Assembly: GCF_030295325.1 (NCBI RefSeq)
Contig: NZ_AP027059.1
Coordinates: 744,001 to 808,000, forward strand
Direction of reading: 5' to 3'
DNA from: Haliovirga abyssi
GTDB lineage: Bacteria > Fusobacteriota > Fusobacteriia > Fusobacteriales > Haliovirgaceae
DNA: 64,000 nucleotides
Within the stretch, counting starts at the first letter, position 1. Every line of letters starts with the position of its first letter. The notes beneath the pieces were generated by a model. It made no database searches. It worked only from the letters and a program-made list of their open reading frames with translations, and was not told where the DNA came from. Shown in pieces: positions 1 to 9,081 of this stretch. The position numbers and the translations under genes were made by a program.

Positions 1-1
1 T

Positions 2-739
2 TCACCAGTGCTGTTTCCATTTGTGGGAGGATTAAAAGATAATAAATATTTTTATAAAAATAAAGAGTATAAAAGTGGAAGGCATGGTTTTGCAAGAGAT
101 AATGAGTTCAATATTTTTGCACAAGATGAAAATAGCATAACATTTATATTTAGTTCAAATGAGGAGACTTTAATAAAATATCCATTTGAATTTGATTTTT
201 TTGTAAAATATGTACTTGAAAAAAATAAAATAATATTAGAATATAAGGTTATTAATAAAACTGATGGGGAAATCTATTTTTCATTAGGAGGGCATCCAGC
301 ATTTGCAACTCCTACTTCAGATGAAATAAAATTTGAAGACTATTATTTAGAATTTGAAAAAGAAGAAACATCAAAATTATTAGTATTAGATGGGATGTAT
401 GTATCAGATAAACAATTGAACTATTTTAATAATGAAAAAATTATAAATTTAAAAAGAGATATGTTTGATAATGATGCTTTAATATTTGAAGGGTTAAATT
501 CTACAAAAGTGTCTTTGAAAAATAAAATTAATAATAGAAAGATAGTTTTTGATTTTGAAGGATTTCCATTTATTGCATTTTGGTCTGCTCCAGGAGCTGA
601 TTATATATGTATAGAGCCTTGGCATGGAATAGCAGATACAATAAATCATAATGGAAATATAGAGGAGAAAAAAGGGATAGAGAAACTTGAAAAGGGAGAA
701 TCTTTTGAGACATCATTTTCAATAGAATTAGAAGCATAA
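2..739 (+). CDS. aldose 1-epimerase family protein, LacX-like (5' end cut by window)
   Basis: The frame is open to the left edge, so the N-terminus lies outside the window. Visible residues begin with a PVLFPFVGG-type stretch followed by RHGFARD, then LGGHPAF in the middle and CIEPWHGIAD near the end. These conserved His and Glu positions are typical of the galactose-mutarotase fold, especially the LacX/YeaD-like branch. The family interconverts sugar anomers or phosphosugar anomers in the cytoplasm; the substrate here cannot be read from sequence. It ends 28 bases before dnaJ with no terminator between, so the two may be cotranscribed. An internal GTG at 8 is probably not the real start, because the family motif continues upstream of it. 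Confidence 0.85.
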   Translation, partial: SPVLFPFVGGLKDNKYFYKNKEYKSGRHGFARDNEFNIFAQDENSITFIFSSNEETLIKYPFEFDFFVKYVLEKNKIILEYKVINKTDGEIYFSLGGHPAFATPTSDEIKFEDYYLEFEKEETSKLLVLDGMYVSDKQLNYFNNEKIINLKRDMFDNDALIFEGLNSTKVSLKNKINNRKIVFDFEGFPFIAFWSAPGADYICIEPWHGIADTINHNGNIEEKKGIEKLEKGESFETSFSIELEA

Positions 740-767
740 CTTTATATAGAAAGGAGTAGTGAGAAAA

Positions 768-1910
768 TTGTCTAAAAGAGATTATTATGAAATACTAGGT
801 GTCGAAAAGGGAGCTAGTCAAGATGAAATAAAAAAAGCTTATAGAAAATTAGCAATGAAACATCATCCAGATAGAAATGCAGGCAATAGTGAGGCAGAAG
901 AAAAATTTAAAGAAGCAAGTGAAGCTTATCAAATACTATCTGATCCTGAAAAAAGATCTAAATATGATAGATTTGGAAGTTCAGCATTTGATGGTAATGC
1001 AGGTGGAGGAGGCTTCAATTATAATAATTTTGGAGACTTTGGAGATTTAGGAGATATATTTGGAAGCTTTTTTGGTGGAGGATTTGGTGGAGGTAGAAAC
1101 AGCAGATCTAGAAGTAGAGCTAGAAAAGGATCAGATTTAAGATATAATATGGAAATAACTTTAGAAGAATCTGCTGAAGGAGTAGAAAAAGAGGTTTCTT
1201 ATACAAGAGAAGCAAAATGTTCTACTTGTAATGGAACTGGAGCAGAACCTGGAAGTAAGATGAAAACATGTCCAAAATGTAATGGAACTGGAGAAATAAA
1301 ACAAATTTCAAGAAGTTTATTTGGACAATTTGAAAATATAGAAGAGTGTGATAATTGTAATGGAACTGGAAAAGTACCAGAAAAAAAATGTCATACTTGT
1401 GGTGGAACAGGGGTAGTTAAAGAAAAAGTTAAAAAGAAAGTAAAAATACCAGCAGGAATAGAGTCAGGGCAAAGAGTAAGAGTTAGTGGCTTTGGTGAAG
1501 TTGGAGAAAATGGTGGACCGTACGGGGATCTATATATTTATGTATTTATAAAAGAACATGAAATATTTGAAAGAGTGGATAATAACATAGTTTGTGAAAT
1601 GCCAATAAGTTTTACAACGGCAACTTTAGGAGGAGAAATAGAAGTACCTACTCTTACTGGAACAATAAAAATGAAAATACCATCAGGAACACAAACAGGA
1701 AAAGTATTTAGATTGAGAGAAAAAGGAATTCCTTATATTAGAGGATATGGCAAAGGTGATGAAATGGTAAAAGTTATAGTAGAGATACCTACAAATTTAT
1801 CAGAAAAGCAAAAAGATTTATTAAAAGAATTTGATTCGGCGCTGCATGAAAAGAATAATTCTATGGCAAAATCTTTTTTTGATAAAATAGCTAAGAAATT
1901 TAAAAAATAA
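768..1910 (+). CDS. dnaJ: chaperone protein DnaJ
   Basis: Type I Hsp40 co-chaperone that stimulates DnaK ATPase and delivers unfolded clients. From the TTG at 768 it has 380 residues: a J domain (about 1-70) with the HPD tripeptide, a Gly/Phe-rich linker (about 75-120), four CxxCxGxG zinc-binding repeats (about 150-218) and the C-terminal substrate-binding domains. A GTG lies in frame at 759, but the AAGGAG at 751-756 is only 2 bases from it. It sits 11 bases from the TTG, which also gives the family-standard [10 protein letters not shown] start. I therefore prefer 768. DnaK and GrpE are not in the window. Confidence 0.96.
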   Translation: MSKRDYYEILGVEKGASQDEIKKAYRKLAMKHHPDRNAGNSEAEEKFKEASEAYQILSDPEKRSKYDRFGSSAFDGNAGGGGFNYNNFGDFGDLGDIFGSFFGGGFGGGRNSRSRSRARKGSDLRYNMEITLEESAEGVEKEVSYTREAKCSTCNGTGAEPGSKMKTCPKCNGTGEIKQISRSLFGQFENIEECDNCNGTGKVPEKKCHTCGGTGVVKEKVKKKVKIPAGIESGQRVRVSGFGEVGENGGPYGDLYIYVFIKEHEIFERVDNNIVCEMPISFTTATLGGEIEVPTLTGTIKMKIPSGTQTGKVFRLREKGIPYIRGYGKGDEMVKVIVEIPTNLSEKQKDLLKEFDSALHEKNNSMAKSFFDKIAKKFKK

Positions 1911-1911
1911 T

Positions 1912-1957
1912 AAAACCAACTCTTCTTTATATTTATGAAGAGTTGGTTTTATTATTT
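1912..1957 (+). terminator. intrinsic terminator of dnaJ
   Basis: A perfect 14-bp stem (1912-1925 with 1937-1950, built on AACCAACTCTTC) is followed by a T-rich run. It begins just after the dnaJ stop. Confidence 0.85.
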
Positions 1958-1960
1958 TTA

Positions 1961-2161
1961 TTTTAAATTAGGAGTAAAAAAACATAATATAGATCATCAA
2001 ATAATTTTGATATAATTTTAAATATGGATTTTGTAATTATACTATATTAGTAAAAAATTTAAAATATAAAATTTTCGAGCAATTAGTTTTTAGAATTCCT
2101 GAGCTGCTATTTCTAATACAGAATAAAGTGACTGCATATAAAACTAGAGACAGGTTTTTCG
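1961..2161. other. AT-rich spacer upstream of the LRR cassette
   Basis: This part of the dnaJ to LRR gap has no ORF of note. An isolated TGATATAAT extended -10-like box is at 2008-2016 with no gene close downstream. Nothing else is recognisable before the promoter at 2162. Confidence 0.4.
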
Positions 2162-2190
2162 TTTACAAGCATGAATTTTTATGATATAAT
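2162..2190 (+). promoter_or_regulatory. sigma-70-type promoter of the LRR cassette
   Basis: TTTACA at 2162-2167 and TATAAT at 2185-2190 are separated by 17 bases, and a TG precedes the -10 box. The Shine-Dalgarno AGGAGGT of the first LRR gene follows at 2216-2222. Confidence 0.75.
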
Positions 2191-2229
2191 ATATTCTTAA
2201 CAAAATTAAAAAATTAGGAGGTAATATTA

Positions 2230-4422
2230 TTGAAAAAGAGAGTAATAATATTAATGTTATTCATTGTAATATTTTCTGAATTTAGTTTTTCACAAGGAGA
2301 AATATTTAATTCTAAAAATAAAAGTAAAAAGAATATAAATTTACTAAATTTTGAATACAAAGAAGATAATGGTGGAATTATAATAACAAAGTATATAGGA
2401 AAATCAAAAGAGATAAAAATACCGAGAGAAATAGATGATAAACCAGTGCTAAAGATAGGGAAACTAGCTTTTAATAATAAAAAAATAAGGAAAGTAGAAC
2501 TACCTAATACAATAATTGAGATAGGAGAAGAAGCATTTTCATATAATCAACTAAAAGAGATATTAATTCCAAACTCAGTAAAGAAAATAGGAGAATCAGC
2601 ATTTCTTGTTAATGAATTAAAAAGTTTAGTAATTCCAGATTCAGTACTAGAAATAAAGGCGGAAGCTTTTGGAAATAACAATTTAGAAAGAGTAAAACTT
2701 CCAAAGAGATTAAAAGTAATAGAACATAGTGTTTTTTACAACAATAGATTAGAAGAGGTATTAATTCCAAAAACAGTAACTAAAATAGGGTATGGTGCAT
2801 TTTTAGTTAACAAGTTAAAAGAGATATCTATACCAGATGGGGTAACAGAAATAGGAGCATATAGTTTTGGAAATAATAAATTAACAAGTGTATATATACC
2901 AGATACAGTAAAAAAAATGGGCAATGGTGTATTTGTGGAGAATAAATTAAAAAAAGTAAGAATATCAAATTCTTTATCAATAATAAGATGGAGAGCTTTT
3001 GCAGAAAATGAACTAACAAATGTAAAGATCCCAAATTCAGTAAAAGTGATAAGAGGAAGTGCTTTTAAAGAGAATAAATTAGAAGAGATAGTAATTCCAG
3101 ATTCAGTAGAAGAGATAAGAGGAAATGCATTTTCAAAAAATGAATTAAAAAAAGTAGTTTTATCAAAATCATTAAAAAAAATAGGATATAGAGTTTTTGG
3201 AGAAAATAAATTAACAAGTATATATATTCCTAGTTCAGTAGAAGATATAGGGAAAGAGGCTTTTTATAGAAATAAATTAATAAGACTAAAAATTCCAGAT
3301 ACAGTAAAAAAAATAGGAGAAGGTGCTTTTACAAGCAACAATTTAATTAGTGTAGAATTTCCAAAGTTTATAGAGAAAATAGGAAAAATGGCTTTTGAGA
3401 GAAATAAATTAACAAGATTAATAATTCCAAGTTCAGTAAAAGAGATAGGAATATTTGCATTTTCAAATAATAAATTAGAAAAAGTAGTTTTACCAAAATC
3501 ACTAAAAAAAATAGAAGGCAAAGTTTTTTCAGGAAATAATTTAACGAGTATATATATTCCAAGTTCAGTAAAAGAGATAGAAGGTGGTGCTTTTGAATAT
3601 AATAATTTAAAAAAAATAGTAATACCAGATTCAGTTGAAGAGATAGTATGGGAGGCATTTGCACATAATAATTTAAGTGAATTAAAAATAGGGAAGTCAG
3701 TAAAAAAAATAGGAGGAAGAGTATTTTCTCATAACAAACTAAGTAGAATAACAATTCCTAATACAGTAAAAGAGATAGGAGAAGAAGCATTTTCTCACAA
3801 CAAACTAAATAGAGTAACAATTCCTAATTCAGTAAAAAAAATAGGAGAAGGAGCATTTTCTTACAACAAACTAAGTAGAGTAACAATTCCTAATTCAATA
3901 AAAATAATTGATAAAGATGCATTTTTAGGGAATGATTTCAAAAAATTAGAAGACATTAAATTAGGGGAAGGGTATAAAAGTTATTGGGTTTTTAACAAGT
4001 CAAAAGGAGAATTAGATGGAATTATAGGATTACCAAGAAATTATGATTTAGTAATTCCTAAAAAAATAGATAATACTCCTGTAAAAAGCATAGGAGAAGA
4101 TGCTTTTGTATATTCGAAGTTAAAAAGTGTGATTATTCCAAATTCAGTAGAAAAAATAGGAGGAGGAGCTTTTATGGAAAATAACTTAACTAGCATAGTA
4201 ATTCCTAATGGTATAGAAAGAATAGAAAGTTATACTTTTCAAGATAATAGATTAAAAACTATAGTAATTCCAAAATCTGTGACATATATAAGGTTTGATG
4301 CTTTTAGTGAACATTTAAAAGCAACAATTTATGGAGAACCTGGCTCAGAAGCAGAAGAGTATGCAAAAGATATGGGAGTAGAATTTAAACCTATAAAAGA
4401 ATTAAAGAAAGAAAAAAAGTAA
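2230..4422 (+). CDS. BspA-like leucine-rich-repeat secreted protein, copy 1
   Basis: A 730-residue exported protein starting with TTG, 7 bases after AGGAGGT. An N-terminal signal peptide (about residues 1-22, ending FSFSQ) is followed by consecutive LRR_5-type repeats of about 23 residues, with consensus IPnSVkkIGegAFsyNkLk. The tail (IYGEPGSEAEEYA, then GVEFKPI) is the usual end of BspA-type repeat regions. BspA-like proteins are surface or secreted adhesion and binding proteins; the ligand here is unknown. No LPXTG or type IX sorting domain is visible. It is the first gene of a duplicated two-gene cassette and nearly identical to the gene at 5679, except across roughly 3300-3930. Confidence 0.88.
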   Translation: MKKRVIILMLFIVIFSEFSFSQGEIFNSKNKSKKNINLLNFEYKEDNGGIIITKYIGKSKEIKIPREIDDKPVLKIGKLAFNNKKIRKVELPNTIIEIGEEAFSYNQLKEILIPNSVKKIGESAFLVNELKSLVIPDSVLEIKAEAFGNNNLERVKLPKRLKVIEHSVFYNNRLEEVLIPKTVTKIGYGAFLVNKLKEISIPDGVTEIGAYSFGNNKLTSVYIPDTVKKMGNGVFVENKLKKVRISNSLSIIRWRAFAENELTNVKIPNSVKVIRGSAFKENKLEEIVIPDSVEEIRGNAFSKNELKKVVLSKSLKKIGYRVFGENKLTSIYIPSSVEDIGKEAFYRNKLIRLKIPDTVKKIGEGAFTSNNLISVEFPKFIEKIGKMAFERNKLTRLIIPSSVKEIGIFAFSNNKLEKVVLPKSLKKIEGKVFSGNNLTSIYIPSSVKEIEGGAFEYNNLKKIVIPDSVEEIVWEAFAHNNLSELKIGKSVKKIGGRVFSHNKLSRITIPNTVKEIGEEAFSHNKLNRVTIPNSVKKIGEGAFSYNKLSRVTIPNSIKIIDKDAFLGNDFKKLEDIKLGEGYKSYWVFNKSKGELDGIIGLPRNYDLVIPKKIDNTPVKSIGEDAFVYSKLKSVIIPNSVEKIGGGAFMENNLTSIVIPNGIERIESYTFQDNRLKTIVIPKSVTYIRFDAFSEHLKATIYGEPGSEAEEYAKDMGVEFKPIKELKKEKK

Positions 4423-4464
4423 ATGTAAATATATTTGAATAATAGAAATTAGGAGGTAATATTA

Positions 4465-5631
4465 TTGAAAAAGAGATTAATTTTATGGATGGTATTATTA
4501 ATTATGCTATCATTTAATTTATATTCACAGGTAGAAAAAATAGATCCAAAATTATATAATACAGTTTGGGAAAGAGAGTTTTTAAATTATACCAGTGATA
4601 AAATATCTTATTACTTATTAGATACAGGAGAAGTTGTAGTTTCTCAGTATTATAAGGTAGATAAAAATAATGAACATAGAGATTTGATTGACCTAAAAAA
4701 AGATATGTTGTTTTATTCAGGAAAAGAAATCAAAAAAGAATATTTTGAGAATAAATTAAGAAAACGAATAGTTATTCCTAAAACTACAGAAGAGTCTTAT
4801 AATGTTAGCTCAGGGGAAAAAGAGAAAGAATACTCTAAAATTGTATATGATAACTTAGGAAATAAATATAGATGGGTAAATGGTTTGGCAGTATATTATG
4901 ATAAAAGATACGAAGATAATAAAAAATATATAATTGATAAGATAGCAATTAATAGAAGTAGAATTAACGGAACATATTTTTCAGATTTAAAGAGGTTTTC
5001 GTCGGTTTTAGATAAATGTGTAATAGTACTTGAAAAATTAAATGAAAATAATAAAATATTGTGGCAAAAAGTTTATTTTTATAATTTGCCAATATGGAGA
5101 TCGTATTTTGATAGAGCAGAGATAGAATATGATTATTATTTTTATTATTTAAGACGAGGGTATATAACTCTATTAAATGCAGATAATATATTTTTGAATT
5201 TTCCTGGGACGAAAATGATATATAGAGTGGATAAAAATGGAAATCCAGTTACGCAAGATAAAAATGTGATAGTATTAGATTATAAAAATTATGTAAAATT
5301 TTATGAAAGTGAATATAATAGGTTAAATATTAAATATCTGATGGAAGATGAAGAAGGAGTTGATTTTAATCCGATTGATTACGAGGTGTTTGATTATGAT
5401 TATATAGGAGAGAGACTTTTGAAGAAGTATAAATTTAATTTAAATGATAAGAAAATTATAGACAGTATAAATGAACATCCTTCTGTGAAACATCTAATGA
5501 AAATTTATAAATTAATGGATGAGTATTATAAAAAAGAGGTGGGAATAGATAAAAATAATTTTTATCCAGTATTTTTAGAAAGAAGATGGAATCTAAGTGT
5601 TATAGAGACAGAAAAGTGGAGTGAAAAATAA
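4465..5631 (+). CDS. exported protein of unknown function, cassette gene copy 1
   Basis: A 388-residue product from TTG at 4465 with AGGAGGT just upstream. A signal peptide of about 22 residues (MKKRLILWMVLLIML, then a YSQ cleavage region) precedes a Tyr-, Lys- and Asn-rich body. I recognise no domain and see no lipobox or further membrane segment, so it is probably periplasmic or secreted. It lies 42 bases after the LRR gene with no terminator, so the two are likely cotranscribed; a joint role at the surface is inference. The paralogue at 7914 differs mainly around residues 165-215 and is cut short at the C-terminus. Confidence 0.75.
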   Translation: MKKRLILWMVLLIMLSFNLYSQVEKIDPKLYNTVWEREFLNYTSDKISYYLLDTGEVVVSQYYKVDKNNEHRDLIDLKKDMLFYSGKEIKKEYFENKLRKRIVIPKTTEESYNVSSGEKEKEYSKIVYDNLGNKYRWVNGLAVYYDKRYEDNKKYIIDKIAINRSRINGTYFSDLKRFSSVLDKCVIVLEKLNENNKILWQKVYFYNLPIWRSYFDRAEIEYDYYFYYLRRGYITLLNADNIFLNFPGTKMIYRVDKNGNPVTQDKNVIVLDYKNYVKFYESEYNRLNIKYLMEDEEGVDFNPIDYEVFDYDYIGERLLKKYKFNLNDKKIIDSINEHPSVKHLMKIYKLMDEYYKKEVGIDKNNFYPVFLERRWNLSVIETEKWSEK

Positions 5632-5678
5632 AATAATAGATAGTTGTAAAAATAAAATAAAATTAGGAGGTAATATTA

Positions 5679-7871
5679 TTGAAAAAGAGAGTAATAGTAT
5701 TAATGCTATTCATTGTAATATTTTCTGAATTTAGTTTTTCACAAGGAGAAATATTTAATTCTAAAAATAAAAGTAAAAAGAATATAAATTTACTAAACTT
5801 TGAATATAAAGAATATAATGGTGGAATTATAATAACAAAGTATATAGGAAAATCAAAAGAGATAAAAATACCGAGAGAAATAGATGATAAACCAGTGCTA
5901 AAGATAGGGAAACTAGCTTTTAATAATAAAAAAATAAGGAAAGTAGAACTACCTAATACAATAATTGAGATAGGAGAAGAAGCATTTTCATATAATCAAC
6001 TAAAAGAGATATTAATTCCAAACTCAGTAAAGAAAATAGGAGAATCAGCATTTCTTGTTAATGAATTAAAAAGTTTAGTAATTCCAGATTCAGTACTAGA
6101 AATAAAGGCGGAAGCTTTTGGAAATAACAATTTAGAAAGAGTAAAACTTCCAAAGAGATTAAAAGTAATAGAACATAGTGTTTTTTACAACAATAGATTA
6201 GAAGAGGTATCAATTCCAAAAACAGTAACTAAAATAGGGTATGGTGCATTTTTAGTTAACAAGTTAAAAGAGATATCTATACCAGATGGGGTAACTGAAA
6301 TAGGAGCATATAGTTTTGGAAATAATAAATTAACAAGTGTATATATACCAGATACAGTAAAAAAAATGGGCAATGGTGTATTTGTGGAGAATAAATTAAA
6401 AAAAGTAAGAATATCAAATTCTTTATCAATAATAAGATGGAGAGCTTTTGCAGAAAATGAACTAACAAATGTAAAGATCCCAAATTCAGTAAAAGTGATA
6501 AGAGGAAGTGCTTTTAAAGAGAATAAATTAGAAGAGATAGTAATTCCAGATTCAGTAGAAGAGATAAGAGGAAATGCATTTTCAAAAAATGAATTAAAAA
6601 AAGTAGTTTTATCAAAATCATTAAAAAAAATAGGATATAGAGTTTTTGGAGAAAATAAATTAACAAGTATATATATTCCTAGTTCAGTAGAAGATATAGG
6701 GAAAGAGGCTTTTTATAGAAATAAATTAATAAGACTAAAAATTCCAGATTCAGTAAAAAAAATAGGAGAAGGTGCTTTTCAAAGCAACAATTTAATTAGT
6801 GTAGCACTCCCAACTTCATTAGAAGAGATAGATAAAGATGCTTTCTATAGAAATAAATTAAAAAGATTAATAATTCCAAATTCAGTAAAAGAGATAGGAG
6901 AATTTGCATTTTCAAAGAATAAATTAGAAAAAGTAGTTTTACCAAAATCACTAAAAAAAATAGAAGGTAATGTTTTTTCAGGAAATAATTTAACGAGTAT
7001 ATACATCCCAAGTTCAGTAAAAGAGATAGGAGGTGGTGCTTTTGCATATAATAATTTAAAAAAAATAGTAATACCAGATTCAGTTGAAGGTATAGTAATA
7101 GAGGCATTTGCATATAATAATTTAAGCGAATTAAAAATAGGGGAGTCAGTAAAAAAAATAGGAGCAGGAGTCTTTTCTCATAACAAACTAAGTAGAATAA
7201 CAATTCCTAATACAGTAAAAGAGATAGGAGCATTTGCATTTTCTCACAACAAACTAAATAGAGTAACAATTCCTAATTCAGTAAAAAAAATAGGAGAAGG
7301 AGCATTTTCTTACAACAAACTAAGTAGAGTAATAATTCCTAATTCAGTAAAAAAAATAGGAGAAGGAGCATTTTCATTGAATGATTTCAAAAAATTAGAA
7401 GACATTAAATTAGGAGAAGGGTATAAAAGTTATTGGGTTTTTAACAAGTCAAAAGGAGAATTAGATGGAATTATAGGATTACCAAGAAATTATGATTTAG
7501 TAATCCCTAAAAAAATAGATAATACACCTGTAAGAAGCATAGGAGAAGATGCTTTTGGAGATTCGAAGTTAAAAAGTGTGATTATTCCAAATTCAGTAAA
7601 AGAAATAGGAGGAGGAGCTTTTATGGGAAATAACTTAACTAGCATAGTAATTCCTAATGGTATAGAAAGAATAGAAAGCTATACTTTTCAAGATAATAAA
7701 TTAAAAACTATAGTAATTCCAAAATCTGTGACATATATAAGAGTTGATGCTTTTAGTGAAGATTTAAAAGCAATAATTTATGGAGAACCTGGCTCACGAG
7801 CAGAAAATCAGGCAAAATATATGGGAGTGGAATTTAAACCTATAAAAGAATTAGAGAAGGAAAAAAAGTAA
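5679..7871 (+). CDS. BspA-like leucine-rich-repeat secreted protein, copy 2
   Basis: Second copy of the 730-residue LRR protein, with the same TTG start and signal peptide. Over residues 1 to about 357 I see only a handful of changes against copy 1 (for example Asp46 to Tyr and Leu178 to Ser). From there to about residue 565 many substitutions fall within the repeats while the repeat register is kept, for instance DAFYRNKLK against MAFERNKLT. The C-terminal section is again almost the same. The clustering suggests diversification of a binding face or repeat-by-repeat recombination. Function is inferred from the LRR_5 repeats only. Confidence 0.88.
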   Translation: MKKRVIVLMLFIVIFSEFSFSQGEIFNSKNKSKKNINLLNFEYKEYNGGIIITKYIGKSKEIKIPREIDDKPVLKIGKLAFNNKKIRKVELPNTIIEIGEEAFSYNQLKEILIPNSVKKIGESAFLVNELKSLVIPDSVLEIKAEAFGNNNLERVKLPKRLKVIEHSVFYNNRLEEVSIPKTVTKIGYGAFLVNKLKEISIPDGVTEIGAYSFGNNKLTSVYIPDTVKKMGNGVFVENKLKKVRISNSLSIIRWRAFAENELTNVKIPNSVKVIRGSAFKENKLEEIVIPDSVEEIRGNAFSKNELKKVVLSKSLKKIGYRVFGENKLTSIYIPSSVEDIGKEAFYRNKLIRLKIPDSVKKIGEGAFQSNNLISVALPTSLEEIDKDAFYRNKLKRLIIPNSVKEIGEFAFSKNKLEKVVLPKSLKKIEGNVFSGNNLTSIYIPSSVKEIGGGAFAYNNLKKIVIPDSVEGIVIEAFAYNNLSELKIGESVKKIGAGVFSHNKLSRITIPNTVKEIGAFAFSHNKLNRVTIPNSVKKIGEGAFSYNKLSRVIIPNSVKKIGEGAFSLNDFKKLEDIKLGEGYKSYWVFNKSKGELDGIIGLPRNYDLVIPKKIDNTPVRSIGEDAFGDSKLKSVIIPNSVKEIGGGAFMGNNLTSIVIPNGIERIESYTFQDNKLKTIVIPKSVTYIRVDAFSEDLKAIIYGEPGSRAENQAKYMGVEFKPIKELEKEKK

Positions 7872-7913
7872 ATGTAAATATATTTGAATAATAGAAATTA
7901 GGAGGTAATATTA

Positions 7914-8984
7914 TTGAAAAAGAGATTAGTGCTATGGATGGTATTATTAATTATGCTATCATTTAATTTATATTCACAGGTAGAAAAAATAGATCCGAAA
8001 TTATATAATACAGTTTGGCAAAGAGAGTTTTTAAATTATACCAGTGATAAAATATCTTATTACTTATTAGATACAGGAGAAGTTGTAGTTTCTCAGTATT
8101 ATAAGGTAGATAAAAATAATGAATATAGAGATTTGATTGACCTTAAAAAGGATATGTTGTTTTATTCAGGAAAAGAAATCAAAAAGGAATATTTTGAGAA
8201 TAAATTAAAAAAACGAATAGTTGTTCCTAAAACTACAGAAGAGTCTTATAATGTTAGCTCAGGGGAAAAAGAGAAAGAATATTCTAAAATTGTATATGAT
8301 AACTTAGGAAATAAATATAGATGGGTAAATGGTTTGGCAGTATATTATGATAAAAGATACGAAGATAATAAAAAATATATAATTGATAAGATAGCAATTA
8401 ATGACAGTGTTACTACTGAAGCGTATTCTTCAGAAATTTTATACCAATATGTAATAGTATTAGAAAAGCTAGATAAAAAGAACAAAATATTGTGGCAAAA
8501 AGTTTATTTTTATAATTTACCAGTATGGAGATCGCAGTGGTCTGGAGAAGAGCAGGAATACATATATTATTTTAGTTATTTAAGGAGAGGATATATAACT
8601 ATATTGAATGCAGATAATATATTTTTGAATTTTCCTGGGATAAAAATGATATATAGATTGGATAAAAATGGGAATCTGGTCACACAAGATAAAGATGTAG
8701 TAGTATTAGATTATAAAAAATATGTAAAATTTTATGAAAGTACATATAGCAGATTAAATATGAAATATATGATTGAAGATGAAGTAGGGGTTAAATTTAC
8801 TCAATTTAATGGTGCAGTAGGCTATGATTATATAGGCGAGAGATTTTTAAAGAAATATAAATTTGATTTAAATGATAAGAGGATTATAGATAGTATAAAT
8901 GAGCATCCTTCAATAAAAGTCTTAATGAAAAGTTATAAATTAATAGATAAGTATTATAAAGAAGAGATTGGAACTGATAAATAG
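7914..8984 (+). CDS. exported protein of unknown function, cassette gene copy 2 (C-terminally truncated)
   Basis: A 356-residue paralogue of the 4465 product with the same TTG start, Shine-Dalgarno and signal peptide. Much of the sequence matches copy 1; a variable block lies around residues 165-210. It ends at a TAG (8982-8984) about 30 residues before the copy 1 terminus. The span between GATAAA and AGAAAG is 23 bases in copy 1 and 13 here, a net loss of 10 bases that shifts the frame and leaves the old 3' end untranslated. Whether the shortened protein still works is unknown. It probably ends the cassette operon. Confidence 0.75.
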   Translation: MKKRLVLWMVLLIMLSFNLYSQVEKIDPKLYNTVWQREFLNYTSDKISYYLLDTGEVVVSQYYKVDKNNEYRDLIDLKKDMLFYSGKEIKKEYFENKLKKRIVVPKTTEESYNVSSGEKEKEYSKIVYDNLGNKYRWVNGLAVYYDKRYEDNKKYIIDKIAINDSVTTEAYSSEILYQYVIVLEKLDKKNKILWQKVYFYNLPVWRSQWSGEEQEYIYYFSYLRRGYITILNADNIFLNFPGIKMIYRLDKNGNLVTQDKDVVVLDYKKYVKFYESTYSRLNMKYMIEDEVGVKFTQFNGAVGYDYIGERFLKKYKFDLNDKRIIDSINEHPSIKVLMKSYKLIDKYYKEEIGTDK

Positions 8985-9048
8985 ATTTTTTTTTAGAAAG
9001 AAGATGGAATCTAAGTGTTATAGAGACAGAAAAGTGGAGTGAAAGATA
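8985..9048 (+). pseudogene. frameshifted 3' relict of the cassette unknown gene
   Basis: Positions 8996-9048 match the last 53 bases of the intact gene (ending at 5631) with one change near the stop, but lie outside the open frame of the 7914 gene. The relict shows that copy 2 was once full length. Confidence 0.8.
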
Positions 9049-9081
9049 AACAAAAATAAAATAAAAAAAGGAGAGAAAAAG

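Larger units (their letters stand above)
2230..5678 (+). repeat. tandem duplication unit 1 (LRR gene plus unknown exported gene)
   Basis: This unit of about 3.45 kb recurs immediately downstream at 5679-9048. Both units hold a 730-codon LRR gene and a shorter exported-protein gene, separated by an almost identical 42-base spacer. All four genes use the same initiation block, AGGAGGTAATATTATTG. Near-identity over most of the length points to a recent duplication or to continuing gene conversion. Confidence 0.9.
5679..9048 (+). repeat. tandem duplication unit 2
   Basis: Second copy of the cassette that begins at 2230. It ends with a 53-base relict (8996-9048) matching the last codons and stop of the unit 1 unknown gene, so the duplication extended to the end of that gene. 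Confidence 0.88.

Noticed and set aside
2736-3754. Long minus-strand frames opposite the LRR genes
   Set aside because: They follow from the 69-base repeat structure and AT-rich codons of the sense gene, lack ribosome-binding sites, and encode Leu/Ile/Phe-rich low-complexity peptides.
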